This document shows, one piece after another, positions 20,414-31,603 of a DNA stretch of 64,000 nt (position 1 is the stretch's first letter; each line of letters starts with the position of its first letter). The notes under the pieces are model-generated. The model made no database searches and was not told the DNA's origin. It saw only the letters and a list, made by a program, of their open reading frames with translations. Source of the stretch: Trichobilharzia regenti. Its lineage: Eukaryota > Platyhelminthes > Trematoda > Strigeidida > Schistosomatidae. Where the stretch lies: the NCBI GenBank assembly GCA_944472135.2, contig OX235270.1:140011632-140075631 (forward strand), read 5' to 3'. The position numbers and the translations under genes were made by a program.

Positions 20414-21548
20414 TGTGTTCCTAATGTAAACAACCTTATGCAACAGCTGTACGACAACGGCACATGTCAAGTGATCCACAACGGAAAACTCAGTGAGGCG
20501 TTCGTAGTAAACACAGGAGTCAGACAAGGGTGCTTATTATCATCAATGATATTCCTAATTGTGGTGGACTGACTGGATTATGCATCAGACAGTGGGAAAC
20601 GAGAAGACAGGGATATCCTGGACCGACCGACGTGATGAACCTAGAAGACCTGGATTTCGCGCGTGGATGATTTATGTTTGATGCCACAAACACACACACA
20701 CACACACAAAATCGAAGACTTACAAGTGAAAACCGACAAATTGGTCGAAGAAGCACCAGGTGAAGACAGGACTCCAGTTGAATATAGACACGACGGAGGT
20801 TATGAGAATAACCAACCAACAAAAAGAACGACAGCAGCAACATCAAGTGCCAATCACCATCACCATCAACGGGAGGGATTTGAAAGAGGTTACATTATTC
20901 ACTTCACTTATCTAGGGAGCATTGTCTCAACTACACGCAGTCAGAACGGACGAGGATGTCAAATCGAGCGAGAATCGGGAAGGAGAGAAACACATTCATC
21001 AACCTGAAATCAATCTGGAAATTTTCGTTACTCAGCATCACCAACAAAATTCGCCCGGATTTTCAATACAAACCTCAAGTCAGTCAGTTCTTCTATACGG
21101 ATCAGAAACTTGGCGGGCGAGTCACAAGGAATATTTCCAACAGCCTGTTTCAGACCTTTATTATCAACTGTCTCCGCTCTATGCTGAAGATCAGATGGCC
21201 GGGCAGGAAAGAATCACCAACAAGGAATTATGGGAACAAACAAAACAAGAACCAATCGCCCAACAAATATGCAGGAGAAAGTGGAGATGGATTGGACACT
21301 GGCTCGCTGAGCAGGCCACTGGGTGACATCGCGCGCGTCAGGCCATTGCTGGAGTGGAACCCGAAAGGGAAGCGGCGAGTAGGACGTCAGTGCAAGGGTG
21401 ACATGGAGGAGATGGTGTGAAGAGGAGTTGAAACAGTATGAACTAACATGGATGCAGGTGAAAAGTACAGTAGAAGACAGAAGCAAACAAGCGAAGACGT
21501 GCAGTTGAAGCCCTATGTTCCACTAGGAACCCAAGGGTACAATAATAA
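20414..21548 (+). mobile_element. RTE-1 copy B, 5'-truncated
   Basis: Plus-strand copy starting inside the RT (LMQQLYDNGTCQVIHNGKL, NTGVRQGCLLSSMIFLIVVD) and running through the C-terminal domain (EDLQVKTDKLVEEAPGED, REGFERGY.IHFTYLGS, NTFINLKSIWKFS, ETWRASHKE, RRKWRWIGHWLAEQATG) to CCCTATGTTCCACTAGGAAC and an (AAT)n-like tail. Both RT lesions shared with copies A and C are present (about 20567-20576 and 20655-20670), followed by a CA repeat (20690-20708). Confidence 0.9.
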
Positions 21549-22755
21549 CAATCAACAACGACGTAGTTTTCGAAAGGACTGCTGTGAGTCATGCCGCGTG
21601 GGCTTAGGGACATTTTGGACTGAAGGCTAGCGAAATGCTAGATTCGAGCAGTTTATGATCTAACCATTTGTTTGAAGATGGCGTTGTTATGCTTGTTCAG
21701 TCAACCGGTGTGGTGCTGAAGTAGCTAACTAAGAGATCTCGTCATTTCGATGTCCAGGAGGCTAGCTCCTCAATTAGGAAGTCATCTGCACTGCAGTTGG
21801 ACCGCGGTATACAGCAATGAGGTGAATCAATAACTTGGTCTATGCATCAAAGTCTGCAGCGTAGAAGTTCGCTCTATTCACTTTCGCGAGCGAGTGTTTC
21901 CCTGCTATGCACGGTTAAGCATTTATTGGCGTACATGACTGCGCCATCCGTTAGAGCAGTTTACAATTTTCATAGCTTTAGTATTTGTGTAAAATTGAGT
22001 CGATAAGTTGAAATGAATACTGAACAAAACAAGTTTCCAAACAATTCAGGTGAGATAAAAGCAGTAGAAGCTAAAACCGATGCATTTGATTTTATCACGC
22101 AATTTTATACTACATATATGCTATCCGTATCATCTTGATAAATTATTTACCGTTCTGCATAGTTTTTATGCTGTGATACTGGAGACAGTAAGTTTCCACT
22201 GTAGGTAGGCTTATTATATTAGAAAAAGTTACTTGAAAAGTTATTTGAAAGGCAAACAACCGAATTCAAAAGAAATTTCGGTTGACAAGGTGCACAAGGT
22301 AATTTAATAATGGCAACCTACGCATATTTACTTACCTTCTGGTACAGCTGAGTAAATTTTAGCGAGGATAAAAGCGAGAATTTAATGCTCAGTGATTAAA
22401 ATGAGCTGATTATAAAAAGAAACAAAACTGTGGTCGTTGATGAGTGATCAAAACAAATTCATACTAGTTGTTCTTGCAAGCCAAAGCGACCTGTTGTCGT
22501 CTGAAAGCGAGAAACTGATCTTTGCATTCGATTGTACAGCTGAAACAAACTTTCTTGGGAGACACACACACACAGTCAAAAAACGCTCCGAAGACAGCAA
22601 AAAGACGATTCCTCATGGTTAGAATTTATGTGTTGTTCCATTGTTTTTGTAATAACGATATAGAAAGCTCAAAACTACCTCTACAATGCCCTTAGGTGGC
22701 TATACAATCAAGAGAACGTTCTGAGTACAAAACGAGTGCTGTAGAACAAAATTAG
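21549..22755. other. Intergenic stretch without recognised genes
   Basis: No supported gene. A (AC)n patch is at 22563-22574. Nothing assignable to a repeat family by eye. Confidence 0.5.
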
Positions 22756-22759
22756 TTAG

Positions 22760-22880
22760 TAGAGAATATTTGTAGCTCAGGTGGATGATTTACAATTAGA
22801 TGTGTTGTCTGAGCTGGTTGGTTTAATTGCGGAGCTTTCGTCGTCCTTCTTAGTAGCCTGGTACTCCAGAGAATCAGCAT
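22760..22880 (+). repeat. PLE-type terminal module, arm 1
   Basis: TTTGTAGCTCAGGTGGATGATTT..GAGCTGGTTGGTTTAATTGC..GAGCTTTCGTCG matches the module at 35185-35325 (3' tail of PLE-7) and 63905-64000. An inverted copy lies at 23205-23330, so the pair forms imperfect inverted repeats around about 330 bp that contain a SINE-T piece. Confidence 0.65.
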
Positions 22881-23029
22881 TTAGCAAACATATTAATGCA
22901 GAGTGAATTTACCAACGGATAAAAAGTAAATCAGATGAAGAGAAAGCTCAAAATCCCAGTCAATAAAAAAATGATCAATACAAATGTAAATCGACTACCA
23001 GGAGACACAATTATATCATTGATGGAGAA

Positions 23030-23203
23030 TTTAAGTCAGAAGGTCTTGGGTTAGAACCTCGGTGGGTGTGTACTAATGAAGAGCCAAAGACTAGGACGAA
23101 ACAGCTGTCCAGTATTCCTGGGTTTTTAAGTGGTTCTCTACCTGATGTCAGCCCACGATGAAATCCTCCACCCAGTTAGACAAAATCCCTACAAAACCAA
23201 TAC
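23030..23203 (+). mobile_element. SINE-T copy 3 (3' part)
   Basis: Starts in the tRNA-like head (GAAGGTCTTGGGTTAGAACC, box B) and continues through GACTAGGACGAAACAGC, CTGTCCAGTATTCCTGGG to AATCCCTACAAAACC. The 5' half is missing. It sits between the two inverted terminal modules at 22760-22880 and 23205-23330. Confidence 0.75.
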
Positions 23204-23204
23204 C

Positions 23205-23330
23205 TCAGAATTGAAATCAGTTCATTTTATGCTGAATCTTGCGCTGAAGATGTTGTCCAGAATGATGACGGAAGCTAAGCAATTAAACCAACCAGCTCAG
23301 GGAACACAAGTAATTGCAAAATTTGTTAAC
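23205..23330 (-). repeat. PLE-type terminal module, arm 2 (inverted)
   Basis: GCGCTGAAGATGTTGTCC..GCAATTAAACCAACCAGCTC is the reverse complement of the arm at 22800-22880. Includes GAAGCTAAGC where other copies have GAAAGCTTCGC. Confidence 0.65.
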
Positions 23331-23351
23331 CAAAATTCAATATAAGTAGGG

Positions 23352-23520
23352 ATTGGATTGACTGGTTACACGATTTCATCATGAGCTGACACTGGTTAGA
23401 GAACCATTGGAAAACCTGGGAGTACTGGACAGCTGTTTCTGTTGTTCTATTTTGGGACTCTCCGGTAGTACGCAACCAAAACAGTGGGTTCGAAACCAGG
23501 ACCTTATGGTTGTAATGCGT
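23352..23520 (-). mobile_element. SINE-T copy 4 (3' part)
   Basis: Minus-strand copy: reverse complement includes GGTCCTGGTTTCGAACCCAC (box B), CAGCTGTCCAGTACTCCC and a tail in TCATGATGAAATCG. The 5' half is missing. Confidence 0.75.
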
Positions 23521-24299
23521 ACATTCAAATCAGGTTGAATATTCCCAACAAGGTAGGATCAAAACTCTGACCACAAGAATGACACACTAAAGATTCCTTC
23601 AAACAATCCAACGCCTGAATGACGTAGATTTACTCAAACAAAATCACTCCGTAAAATAACGAATTTTCAGTGTGTGATAGAACTACAAAGAGAAGCGCTG
23701 AAATCAGAGATTGAACACTGACAAATACAAACAATAAGAGTCGAGTGAGCATATGACCTTTCAGTATCAGAAAAATGAAGACAGTCTAGGGGGGAAACGC
23801 ATATTGATTTCAAAGTTAGTTGATTAAATCGTTCAGTGGGATTTTTCAAACAATTTTTCCGTTACAGTTGTAGCATCGAAAAACCTAGTAGAACTGTGAC
23901 TATATTTTATTCATTTTTCAAAGAGTCAGCAATATGCTCCTGTCCTTATCAAAAAGTTTATTAGCTAAAACTGCAACTGAGTATTTGTTGATCGGAAAGA
24001 CTTCGTTTTTTATGCAGATACATAACGATCTCAGTATTAAGGGTGCTTCGTAATTCTGCAGCTTCACTTCATAAAAAAACTAAACTGTGAAATGAAATCG
24101 AATAAAGATGGCATTGGCATTGATCCAGTAGAAACTCTGAGTATAAATACTCCTTAGCCACAATGAAAGAGTGCAATTTCTACGAAGAACTCTTTAAATG
24201 TCAGTCAAAACTTGAACAGTCACATATAACATACAAGAGATAGTGTGCGAGTATAACCTAGCTTATTCTATATGCATAATTTAAACAAAGGAAATATAT
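23521..24299. other. Intergenic stretch without recognised genes
   Basis: No supported gene or family-level repeat. Confidence 0.5.
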
Positions 24300-24735
24300 T
24301 CACGTGATTGATATCAGTTAAAGAACCCCTGAAAACCACAAAGTACTGGACAGTTGTTTCAGCATAGTTTGGGAATCATCGGCAGTACACACCCACCACA
24401 CGGGTTTGAAATCAGGACGTTCCGGTTACAAGGCAACCTAGCCCGTATATCATTCAGCCACTGGGACCCGTTTCAGTGACCAGTGCATGAATTCTAACTT
24501 CTACCAATTCTTGATTTAGCGTGACCCCAACCATTGTCACAGGTGGGACATCCATCCTCACACGTGACATCTGGATGGACCTCACTGGTCACGAATTCTC
24601 ACTAGAGCTCCAGGAAACTCCATCCTGAAGCAAGCCATTAGTGAGTATCAAGTTAATTTTCTATAGTTTGGTTTGTAAAGGCTACTTTTGGTTTTACGAA
24701 ATGATCACGGATTGATATCAGTTAAGAAACAACTA
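24300..24735 (-). mobile_element. SINE-T copy 5 (left arm of a head-to-head pair)
   Basis: Minus strand copy spanning the full body: tail GATATCAGTTAAAGAACCCC at left, tRNA-like head near 24420-24470, 5' region ending CAGGAAACTCCATCC near 24632. A further short 3'-end piece (about 24655-24735, with GATCACGGATTGATATCAG) follows before the plus copy begins. Confidence 0.8.
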
Positions 24736-24739
24736 TAGA

Positions 24740-25141
24740 ATATTAATCCGATGCTCGCTAGTGACTTGCTACAGGTTGGAGTTTCTTGCAATTCGAGTGA
24801 GAAGTCGTGACCATTGAGGTCCATCAAGTTTAGTGTGAGAATAAATGTCCGGCCATTGACACTGGTTGGTACTCGCGCTAAATCACGAATCAGTAGAATT
24901 TAGAATTCATGCACTGGCCATTGAATCGGGTCACAGTGGCTGAATGGTATACAAGCTAGCTTCCTTTTTAACCGGAAGGTCTTGTGTTCAAATTCCATTG
25001 GTGGACGCGTACTGCAGATGATTTGCCAACTAGGATGAAACAGCTGTCCAGTACTCCAGTACTGGTTTCCTGGGGTTCTCTAACTGATATCAATCAGGGA
25101 TTAACTCGTGAAAACAAAAGTAACCCTTACAAACCAAGCTA
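24740..25141 (+). mobile_element. SINE-T copy 6 (right arm of a head-to-head pair)
   Basis: Plus strand, near full length: GATGCTCGCTAGTGACTTGC, tRNA-like GGCTGAATGGTATACAAGC, box-B-like TGTGTTCAAATTCC, CAGCTGTCCAGTACTCCAG (with a small tandem duplication of CCAGTACT), and the family end AACCCTTACAAACCAAGCTA. Confidence 0.82.
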
Positions 25142-25505
25142 TAGAATATTTACGTGAGTATGCTCAAAGTCAGTGACATTCCAACCAAGCTCATATCTGT
25201 CCGTCTGTCTTTTTCGACATAGAACTTTGCACCGATGTGCGGCAGTTCAAGTCGCCACACTCCATGTAGCACACGAAGCAAGAGAAGAAAGTACAAGAAA
25301 AGCATAATAGAGACAGTAAGCAGAGGTGTGAGACAAAGGAGGAGTAATAACGAAGAACAAAAACAGTTTCATTGGAAATCATAGGTCAAAAGGAGTGGAT
25401 GCATCTGCGCTGGCCACTGAGAACGATTTTGAGCCATGTCACCAATTGTTTCCAACCATTGATTATTACCGTCCCGAGGACCTCAACCAGGAAGTCTACA
25501 CCTTC
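25142..25505. other. Intergenic stretch without recognised genes
   Basis: No supported gene or repeat. Confidence 0.45.
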
Positions 25506-26407
25506 CTACGTGGCTGGCTGGCTTAAACTAACTGTTTTGGATTTCGTTGACTGATGAAGCCATGTTTCGGTTTGACCACCGCTAGCTCTTTTCCAGCCTG
25601 ACCCTATATCCGCTAACATTACTCGTCGAGGAAGGTAATGACTTGGCATACGTAACAGATATCCTAACCATCTCAGTCTTTGTAACTTCACAACTTCATC
25701 GACTGATTTCCCCTGTTTGCCTTGAACTCGATGCCTAACCTCAATATTGCTCACCTGATTATGCCACTTTACACGGGAAATAGAACGCAGGCACCTATGA
25801 TCAAAGACAGCTAGTCTTTTCATGTCTTCCACTCTCAGTGGCCAGGTCTCACAGCCATAAAGGAGGACGGAGCGGACTGATGAGCAGTACACCCCCCCTT
25901 GGGTCGATAGTCGAATATGTCGTCTACGCCAGAGGCGGCGTAAACTGGCAAATGTGAAACGGGCCCCAGTATTCGTGCTGAGATTTCGTCAGAGATCAAC
26001 CCGTTGGGGCTGATGGTACTTCCCAAATAAGTGAAGCGATCAACGTGCTCTACCACTTCACTTCCTATTTTTAAACTAGGCGTCGTTGTAGTCCAGTCCT
26101 GTAACATAATCTTGCATTTGGTGGGAGCGAATGGCATGCCAAACAACTGTAGATTGCAGCACAAGGTGTTTAGAAGACTCTGCATTTTGTCAGAATCCTC
26201 GCCCAGAAGGACTATATCGTCTGCATATTCTATGTCAACGAGATTATTCCCTGGTAGCAAGTCAATCCCTGAGTTGCTGAATTCACTTAGGGTTAAGTCC
26301 ATTAGTACATCTATGATGAAGTTGAATAGAAAAGGGGATAATGGGCATCCTTGACGGACACCACTAGTCGTCACCAGTTCAGATGACAACTCAGCGTAAG
26401 CCCTCAC
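25506..26407 (-). mobile_element. Non-LTR retrotransposon fragment, distinct from RTE-1/2/3
   Basis: Minus strand. 26407-25985 is RT: SGVRQGCPLSPFLFNFIIDVL, NLVDIEYADDIVLLGEDSDK (intact YADD), LCCNLQLFGMPFAPTKCKIM, HVDRFTYLGSTISPNG. 25892-25540 is the C-terminal region RSVLLYGCETWPLRVEDMKR, FDHRCLRSISRVKWH and WLGYLLRMPSHYLPRRVM. A frame change near 25890-25985 separates the two. The RT sequence differs clearly from the RTE copies in the window; CR1-like or another SR-type clade is possible, and clade assignment needs a tree. 5'-truncated at about 26410. Confidence 0.85.
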
Positions 26408-26689
26408 CTGGCTGTATGAGTACGAGTAGAGTGCCTTAATCAGCTCATATCAATTAACACTTCATATCGACCATATTCGATGAAAATTCTCCCGTACAGC
26501 TTCAAAAATGAGAAGTTTTTAATAAATTAATTACACTGGATTTAAACTCGACTTCAGCAGACAGTCATGTCTAAGTTCATAGTTGTAAATAACATTATTT
26601 GTATGCACAACTGTAATTAGAAGCGTCTTGAAACTTGAACTTCATTCTTAACATTCAGATATTATGTCTATGACTGCAGCACTAGGTGA

Positions 26690-26950
26690 AACGGGTTCGA
26701 ATCTCAGAAGGGATATGAGTTCCTTCTAGGTTGCAGATATGCCTTGCTGACTGTATGGTGAGTGTCAACTAGCACAAAACTCAAGTCCAAGGCTTCATAT
26801 CGATAGCCTGCAATCATGTTATATCATCAAATCAATGTGCACCGTGATGTCAATCTACCTAGAATGGGGGCCACATTACAACCTGACTGATAGAATTCAG
26901 TCTGCATCAAAGAGAGGACTAGACACATCACACTAGTTACTAGTGTCAAA
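26690..26950 (+). repeat. Unclassified dispersed repeat (copy 2), SINE-like
   Basis: Contains GAAACGGGTTCGAATCTC, a good pol III box-B-like stretch, and shares blocks with 14925-15180 (GTGATGTCAATCTACC, GGGGGCCACATTAC, ATCAAAGAGAGG). The tRNA-like head is only half recognisable. Confidence 0.5.
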
Positions 26951-27089
26951 TTAAAATATGTGCAGAAATAATTTCAAAAAATTATTATTTGATGAACTTC
27001 ATTGATGGCAAATTACGACAAAATGCTTCTGTTTTATTTAGAACGACATTTACATCATTCCATGCTAGACGGGGTTAAAGTGTATCGTT

Positions 27090-28165
27090 AGGTAGCTACA
27101 TGAAAATTGCATGTGTCACGTGATCTATAAAGGAAAACTCAGTGAGGCGTTCGTAGTGAATATAGGAGTTAGACAATGCTGCCTACCCATTATCACAAAC
27201 AATGATACTCCCCCATTTTCGTGGAGTGGATTGTGCCTCAGAGAGTCAGTAGAGAATGAGAAGATAGGAATACGCTAGACCACCGACAAGAAGACTCTAG
27301 AAGATGTGCATTTCGCCCAAAGATGATTTATGTTTAGTCTCACACAATATCCTTGAAGACTTGCAGGCGAATACCAACAAAATGGCTGGCTGAACAGGTT
27401 GGCTGTCGCCTATCATAACTCCAGGTGAACATAGAGAAGATGGAGACGGAAGGGATCAAGAAAACGGATTACCACCAACAGTAACAGTAACAACAACGAG
27501 AAACAATCACCATCAGCGGGAGAGATTCTACAGAGGTTACTTCCTGCACTCAATTATCCGCCTAGGAAGCACTGTTTCAACCACTGGCAGTCAGAACGGA
27601 TAAAGATGTCAAAGCCAGTCAGCCAGTAAGAATCGGAGAGACAAGATACACATACACTTTCATCAACCTGAAACTAGTTTGGAAATCGTCTGCACTTCGC
27701 CTCAACATCACAAGGAACAAGATTCGTATTCTGTTCAACACAAATGTGAAGTCAGTGGTTCAGTCACTTCTTCTATACGGTTCAGAAACTTGGCTCGTGT
27801 GTCGTGAGAAGCATTTTCGATAACCAACTTCGCTGATGGCATTCTGAAGATCAAACGGCTGGCCAGAAGAAATTCGCGAGAAGAAACTCTGTGAACGGTT
27901 CAATGAACATCTTATTGCTCAAAATCCATGCCGAAGAAAGCCAGGATGGAATGGAAACACGTTTATGGAAACCGTTGGCCGATATCACGCGGAAACCAAG
28001 CTGGAAAACACCAGCTGATAGTCCAAGTGTATCAAGGAGAAGATCGTATGAGGAGGGAATGAAAACATATGGGCAACCACATGGTCAGCTAAACAGGACT
28101 GCAGAGAATAGAAAAAAATGAGGATTTGACGTTGAACTCCAATGTTCCACTCGGAACCCAAGGTA
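27090..28165 (+). mobile_element. RTE-3 copy, C-terminal two thirds, decayed
   Basis: Plus-strand RTE with recognisable blocks: HVIYKGKLSEAFVVNIGVRQ (27120-27175), a decayed catalytic region near 27310-27330 (CATTTCGCCCAAAGATGATTTATG), EDLQANTNKMAG, RERFYRGYFLHS, RLGSTVSTTGSQ, NTFINLKLVWKSS, NKIRILFNTNVKSV, ETW, and the C-terminal region to 28160 where CCAATGTTCCACTCGGAACC forms the usual LINE 3' end. Many stops. Related copies are at 37095-40440 and 62636-63490. Confidence 0.82.
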
Positions 28166-28960
28166 GGAATAAAAATAGTGGACAACTGGAGACAATCGTC
28201 AGGGATTTCTGGATATAGCTTTCATCATTAGTAACACTTTTCAACAAATGTCTTCAATGCTGAATTAGCTGGTATACCACGGAGCAGTCAAACTGACTTC
28301 ATTTATTGCTGGTATTTACATTTTCTTTATGCAATACGTCTAATAATTTAGAATTTGAATTCTCAATGCACTTCGTAGAGTTTTGTAAACTGCATCTATT
28401 TATAACTACTGCTTGTATTCACTTTAAAGTGCGTAGGATTGTTTATCCGTTTTTTTTCGAAATCTAGAGGGAATAGGGCAGTATGGTCTTTGAAATTACC
28501 AAAGGATTTAAATGTATGAAAACGTTTGTTTTTTTGAAAAAAATTATTGTTGTATTTTTAGTTTACATAACAAAAGACGTTACAATTTAGAAAGCTGTTT
28601 GTTTTTTTCACGCTTCTATTTTGTTTTGCACAAAACTTTGGATGAATATGAACATTAAAAGTGAAGAGTAATGACTAATTATCTGCAGTTATCTCGATAA
28701 ATTTGATGATTTGTATGTCACAGAGAGTATATTTGATTCAATGAAATTCAAACTACCTGATACAGCCTATTGGAAGGCTGGAGTTTAACTGAAAACCTCG
28801 GTTATTTGCCACCCTGTCGTTATTATCAGCTCTACACATGTTCTGCTTCTATGTTTACACACGTTACATATCTTAACAAAGTTGTACAACGTTTACACCC
28901 TGTATATGAGAGTGCTTGACGATATCGCTTGAACATTCAAAATGAAAAGCTTATACGGGT
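28166..28960. other. Intergenic stretch without recognised genes
   Basis: AT-rich with T-runs; no gene or named repeat seen. Confidence 0.5.
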
Positions 28961-28964
28961 TTGA

Positions 28965-29312
28965 CCACTGATTGATATCATTTAGAGAAGAATTGAAAAC
29001 CAGGACTGAAGTACTGGACAGCTGTTCTATCCTAGTTTGGGAATCATCGGCAGTACACACCCACCACACGGGTTCGAAATCAGGACGTTCCGGTTACAAG
29101 GTAAGCAAGCTCGTTTACCATTCAGCCACTGGTACCTGATTCACTGGCCAGTGCATGAATTCTAACTTTACGAATTCGTGATTTAGCGCGAGCACCAACC
29201 AATGTCATTAGCGGGAAATCTATCCTCACACGTGACATCTGAATGGACCTCACTGGTCACGATGTCTCACTAGAACTCTAAGAAACTCCGTCCTGTAGCA
29301 AATCACTAATGA
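28965..29312 (-). mobile_element. SINE-T copy 7
   Basis: Minus-strand copy with tail GATTGATATCATTTAGAG, box B (reverse complement of CGGGTTCGAAATCAGG), tRNA-like CAGTGGCTGAATGGTAAACG and 5' region to CTCCGTCCTGTAGCAAATCA. Confidence 0.82.
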
Positions 29313-29319
29313 GCATAAT

Positions 29320-30110
29320 AATAATCTAGACTAGTTGACCTGATTAAGATGAGAAATCTAGAGAACAGTTCAGCCATAGCACTACATGCAGTTACACACA
29401 ACCGTACAATAAGATGGGATAAGACGACAGTTTTAAAATCTAAAGTGTTAGGGTGGAGAGAGAGACAGAGATTGATAACGAAAGCTTTATTTGTCGGATG
29501 AACTACAGAACGTGTGGTATAGGTATGATTCAAAATAAGTCCCAGACATCTGGAAAATTCTGCTACTGCGGTGAGAGCAGGCTGCTAGCCAATTGGTAGA
29601 CATTAATCGACGCTGATTTAACAACCAATCACAGCAGACTTAAACGTGGGCAAATATGATTCTCAGATAAATGGCTCTACTTTCCGAGAAATATCGAAAA
29701 CAACCAATCAGGAGACTGTGTTTGTCTTCCGAGAAACAACCAATTAGAAGACTGCCTTTTTCTGCTTGCATAAGCCTTATTAATGTACATGAAATATATA
29801 TAAATACGCGTTGATTTTCATAATAAAACGATCTGTTGCCTGGTCCTTGTCTTCTGTTGTTACGCTACCACTAAGACGAATAAGAAGGAATATACAAAAC
29901 TATAAAGCGGAAGTTTTCAAGTTGTTTAGTTATAACTGATGATATGACTACGAACATTAGGAGATTGTGTTAGAAACATCATCCATTAAATAATACTGTT
30001 TCACTCACTGTGTGATATATTTAATAAACAAATTAATACAGAATTACATACTACCATAGCGTCCACGTTTTACACGCATATTAATATCCAGATTACTGTT
30101 ATAACAAAGA
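29320..30110 (+). mobile_element. PLE-5 C-terminal fragment, split by a solo LTR
   Basis: 29330-29566 matches the C-terminal coding end of PLE-10 (46410-46640): GAGAAATCTAGAGAACAGTT..., ACATGCAGTTACACACAACC, TTTTAAAATCTAAAGTGTTA, and GGTATGATTCA. It resumes at 29869 (CACTAAGACGAATAAG) and runs into a terminal-repeat stretch at 29935-30110 (GATATGACTACGAAC, CACTCACTGTGTGATATATT). The gap is the solo LTR 29567-29864. Confidence 0.8.
29567..29864 (+). mobile_element. Solo LTR of a Ty3/gypsy-like element
   Basis: 298 bp, starts TGCGGTGAGAGCAGGCTGC and ends TCTTCTGTTGTTACG, matching the LTRs at 31604-32663 in reverse. Flanked by the 4-bp duplication CTAC (29563-29566 and 29865-29868). Inserted in the PLE-5 fragment. 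A solo LTR forms by recombination between the two LTRs of a full element. Confidence 0.9.
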
Positions 30111-30493
30111 TTTTTTGAACGAATAAAGGTGAGTAGAATGAAAATATCGAAAGATTTTGGAAGGAATAAAAGTCAGATGTGTACAGTAGACGAGAAGACC
30201 AAAAACAAGAATTAAAATTTTTTAATCTGAAAAAGTTCACCTGTGAACAGGAAAAACAGAGTGGCATTGCGATCACCTTTAGTCTCTCGTGTACTCCCAA
30301 AACGTCGTCCCCCATTCATCTTCTACTCGAGCAGCGGTCTGGTGCCACACGTCACCCGACTGTCTCCTTAGCGTTTGCCTTATCCATCTCGATTTTCAGC
30401 GGCATATGTGTTTGCTAACAGGTTCTTGGTTGGTTGGTTTCAAGGTCTTTAAGTGAATATATAACAGTTTGTTTCAAAAAAACTATTTGTCAT
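30111..30493. other. Intergenic stretch without recognised genes
   Basis: No supported gene or repeat; the plus-strand frame at 30179-30418 has no recognisable motif. Confidence 0.45.
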
Positions 30494-31105
30494 CATTATT
30501 ATTGCCTTTAATTCCTAGAGGAACGCAGGGCTTCAGCCGCACGTCTCCACTGCATTCGGTTATCTGCCAACTTTTCACCTGACTCTAGGTCTGCCCACAT
30601 GCTTTCACCTCCTCCAAGTCACCCGGCTTCCACTGACGACCAACTTGGCGCTTCTCTTTGGGGTTCCGCTCGAGCAGTTGCTTGTCTAGTGATGTCACTT
30701 GATGGTCTCCTCAAAGTATGGTGAATCCATCCTCACTTCTTCCTGCCTATTTGTTGCACAATCGGTTCCTGTTGGGTTGGCTCGCTCCCAGAGATATCTC
30801 CCTGTTGCCGATTGTTTCTGACTGGTCATCTGTCCTTGAGTATTGAGCAAAGACAGCTAGCTGTTAATGAAGATCTGCAGTTTGTTTGAGATGCTCTTCA
30901 TGACGTACAACGCGAGACTCTGATCCGTATAGTAACGCTGACTTCACATTGGAGTTGAAAATCCGGATCTTATTTTTGATGCTGAGCAGTGCTGTTGACC
31001 TCCACACAGACTTCAGAGTAATGAAAGCTTGTGTTGCTTTCTCATTCCTTGCTTTGATATCCTGGTCAGTTCCGTCCGCCTATAGTTGAAACGATGCTAT
31101 GCGAA
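30494..31105 (-). mobile_element. RTE-2 copy G, 3' end
   Basis: Minus-strand C-terminal remnant with GCCCTGCGTTCCTCTAGGAA at its 3' end and reverse-translated blocks equivalent to KARN.KATQAFITLKSVWR and the RRMAEALR-like end. Truncated near 31105. Many frame breaks. Confidence 0.8.
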
Positions 31106-31480
31106 ACGGATAGTCTGTCTTCGCATTCGTCACCTGCTTCAGCAATTCTCCAATAGCATTTTTAGTTCTGCTCATAATTTTTACGCAGTTAACCAACACG
31201 TTTGCAGCTCATGATAGAGATCATTATGAAGTCCTGTTATTGAGACTGAGGTTATTTCTTCTATCTTTTTTAAAACGATGTGTCTAAAGCTTCAATCAAA
31301 CCAAGATCCTCGTACCCTCAGCTTTTGTGACTGTTTTGTGTAGTTAGGATCCTTCACCGAGGAAGACAGATACATGGATGTGTTGAGGTATATCGAGTCC
31401 ACATAAACTAGTCAGTCAGTCGCATACACCATCTAAGAGATTTAGAACTTGAAGTGAAAAGGCAAGAAGACTTGACATCA
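31106..31480. other. Intergenic stretch, unassigned
   Basis: No gene or family recognised. May be the decayed 5' portion of PLE-6, but I see no motif that proves it. Confidence 0.35.
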
Positions 31481-31603
31481 ACAGAAGAGTCATTGAGAAC
31501 AGTGAAAATCCCCAGTTTTTCTTATCCAATTCGCAAGTTTTGAATCACCCAAAATACCTATTAAGCCATGAAGAAAATAAGACAGATTCACCAACGTTCC
31601 CCT

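Noticed and set aside
20520..20846. Hydrophobic minus-strand frame at 20520-20846 and its repeats at 2745-2948 and 16804-17019
   Set aside because: Antisense of the RTE-1 RT/C-terminal region; it repeats because the LINE repeats.
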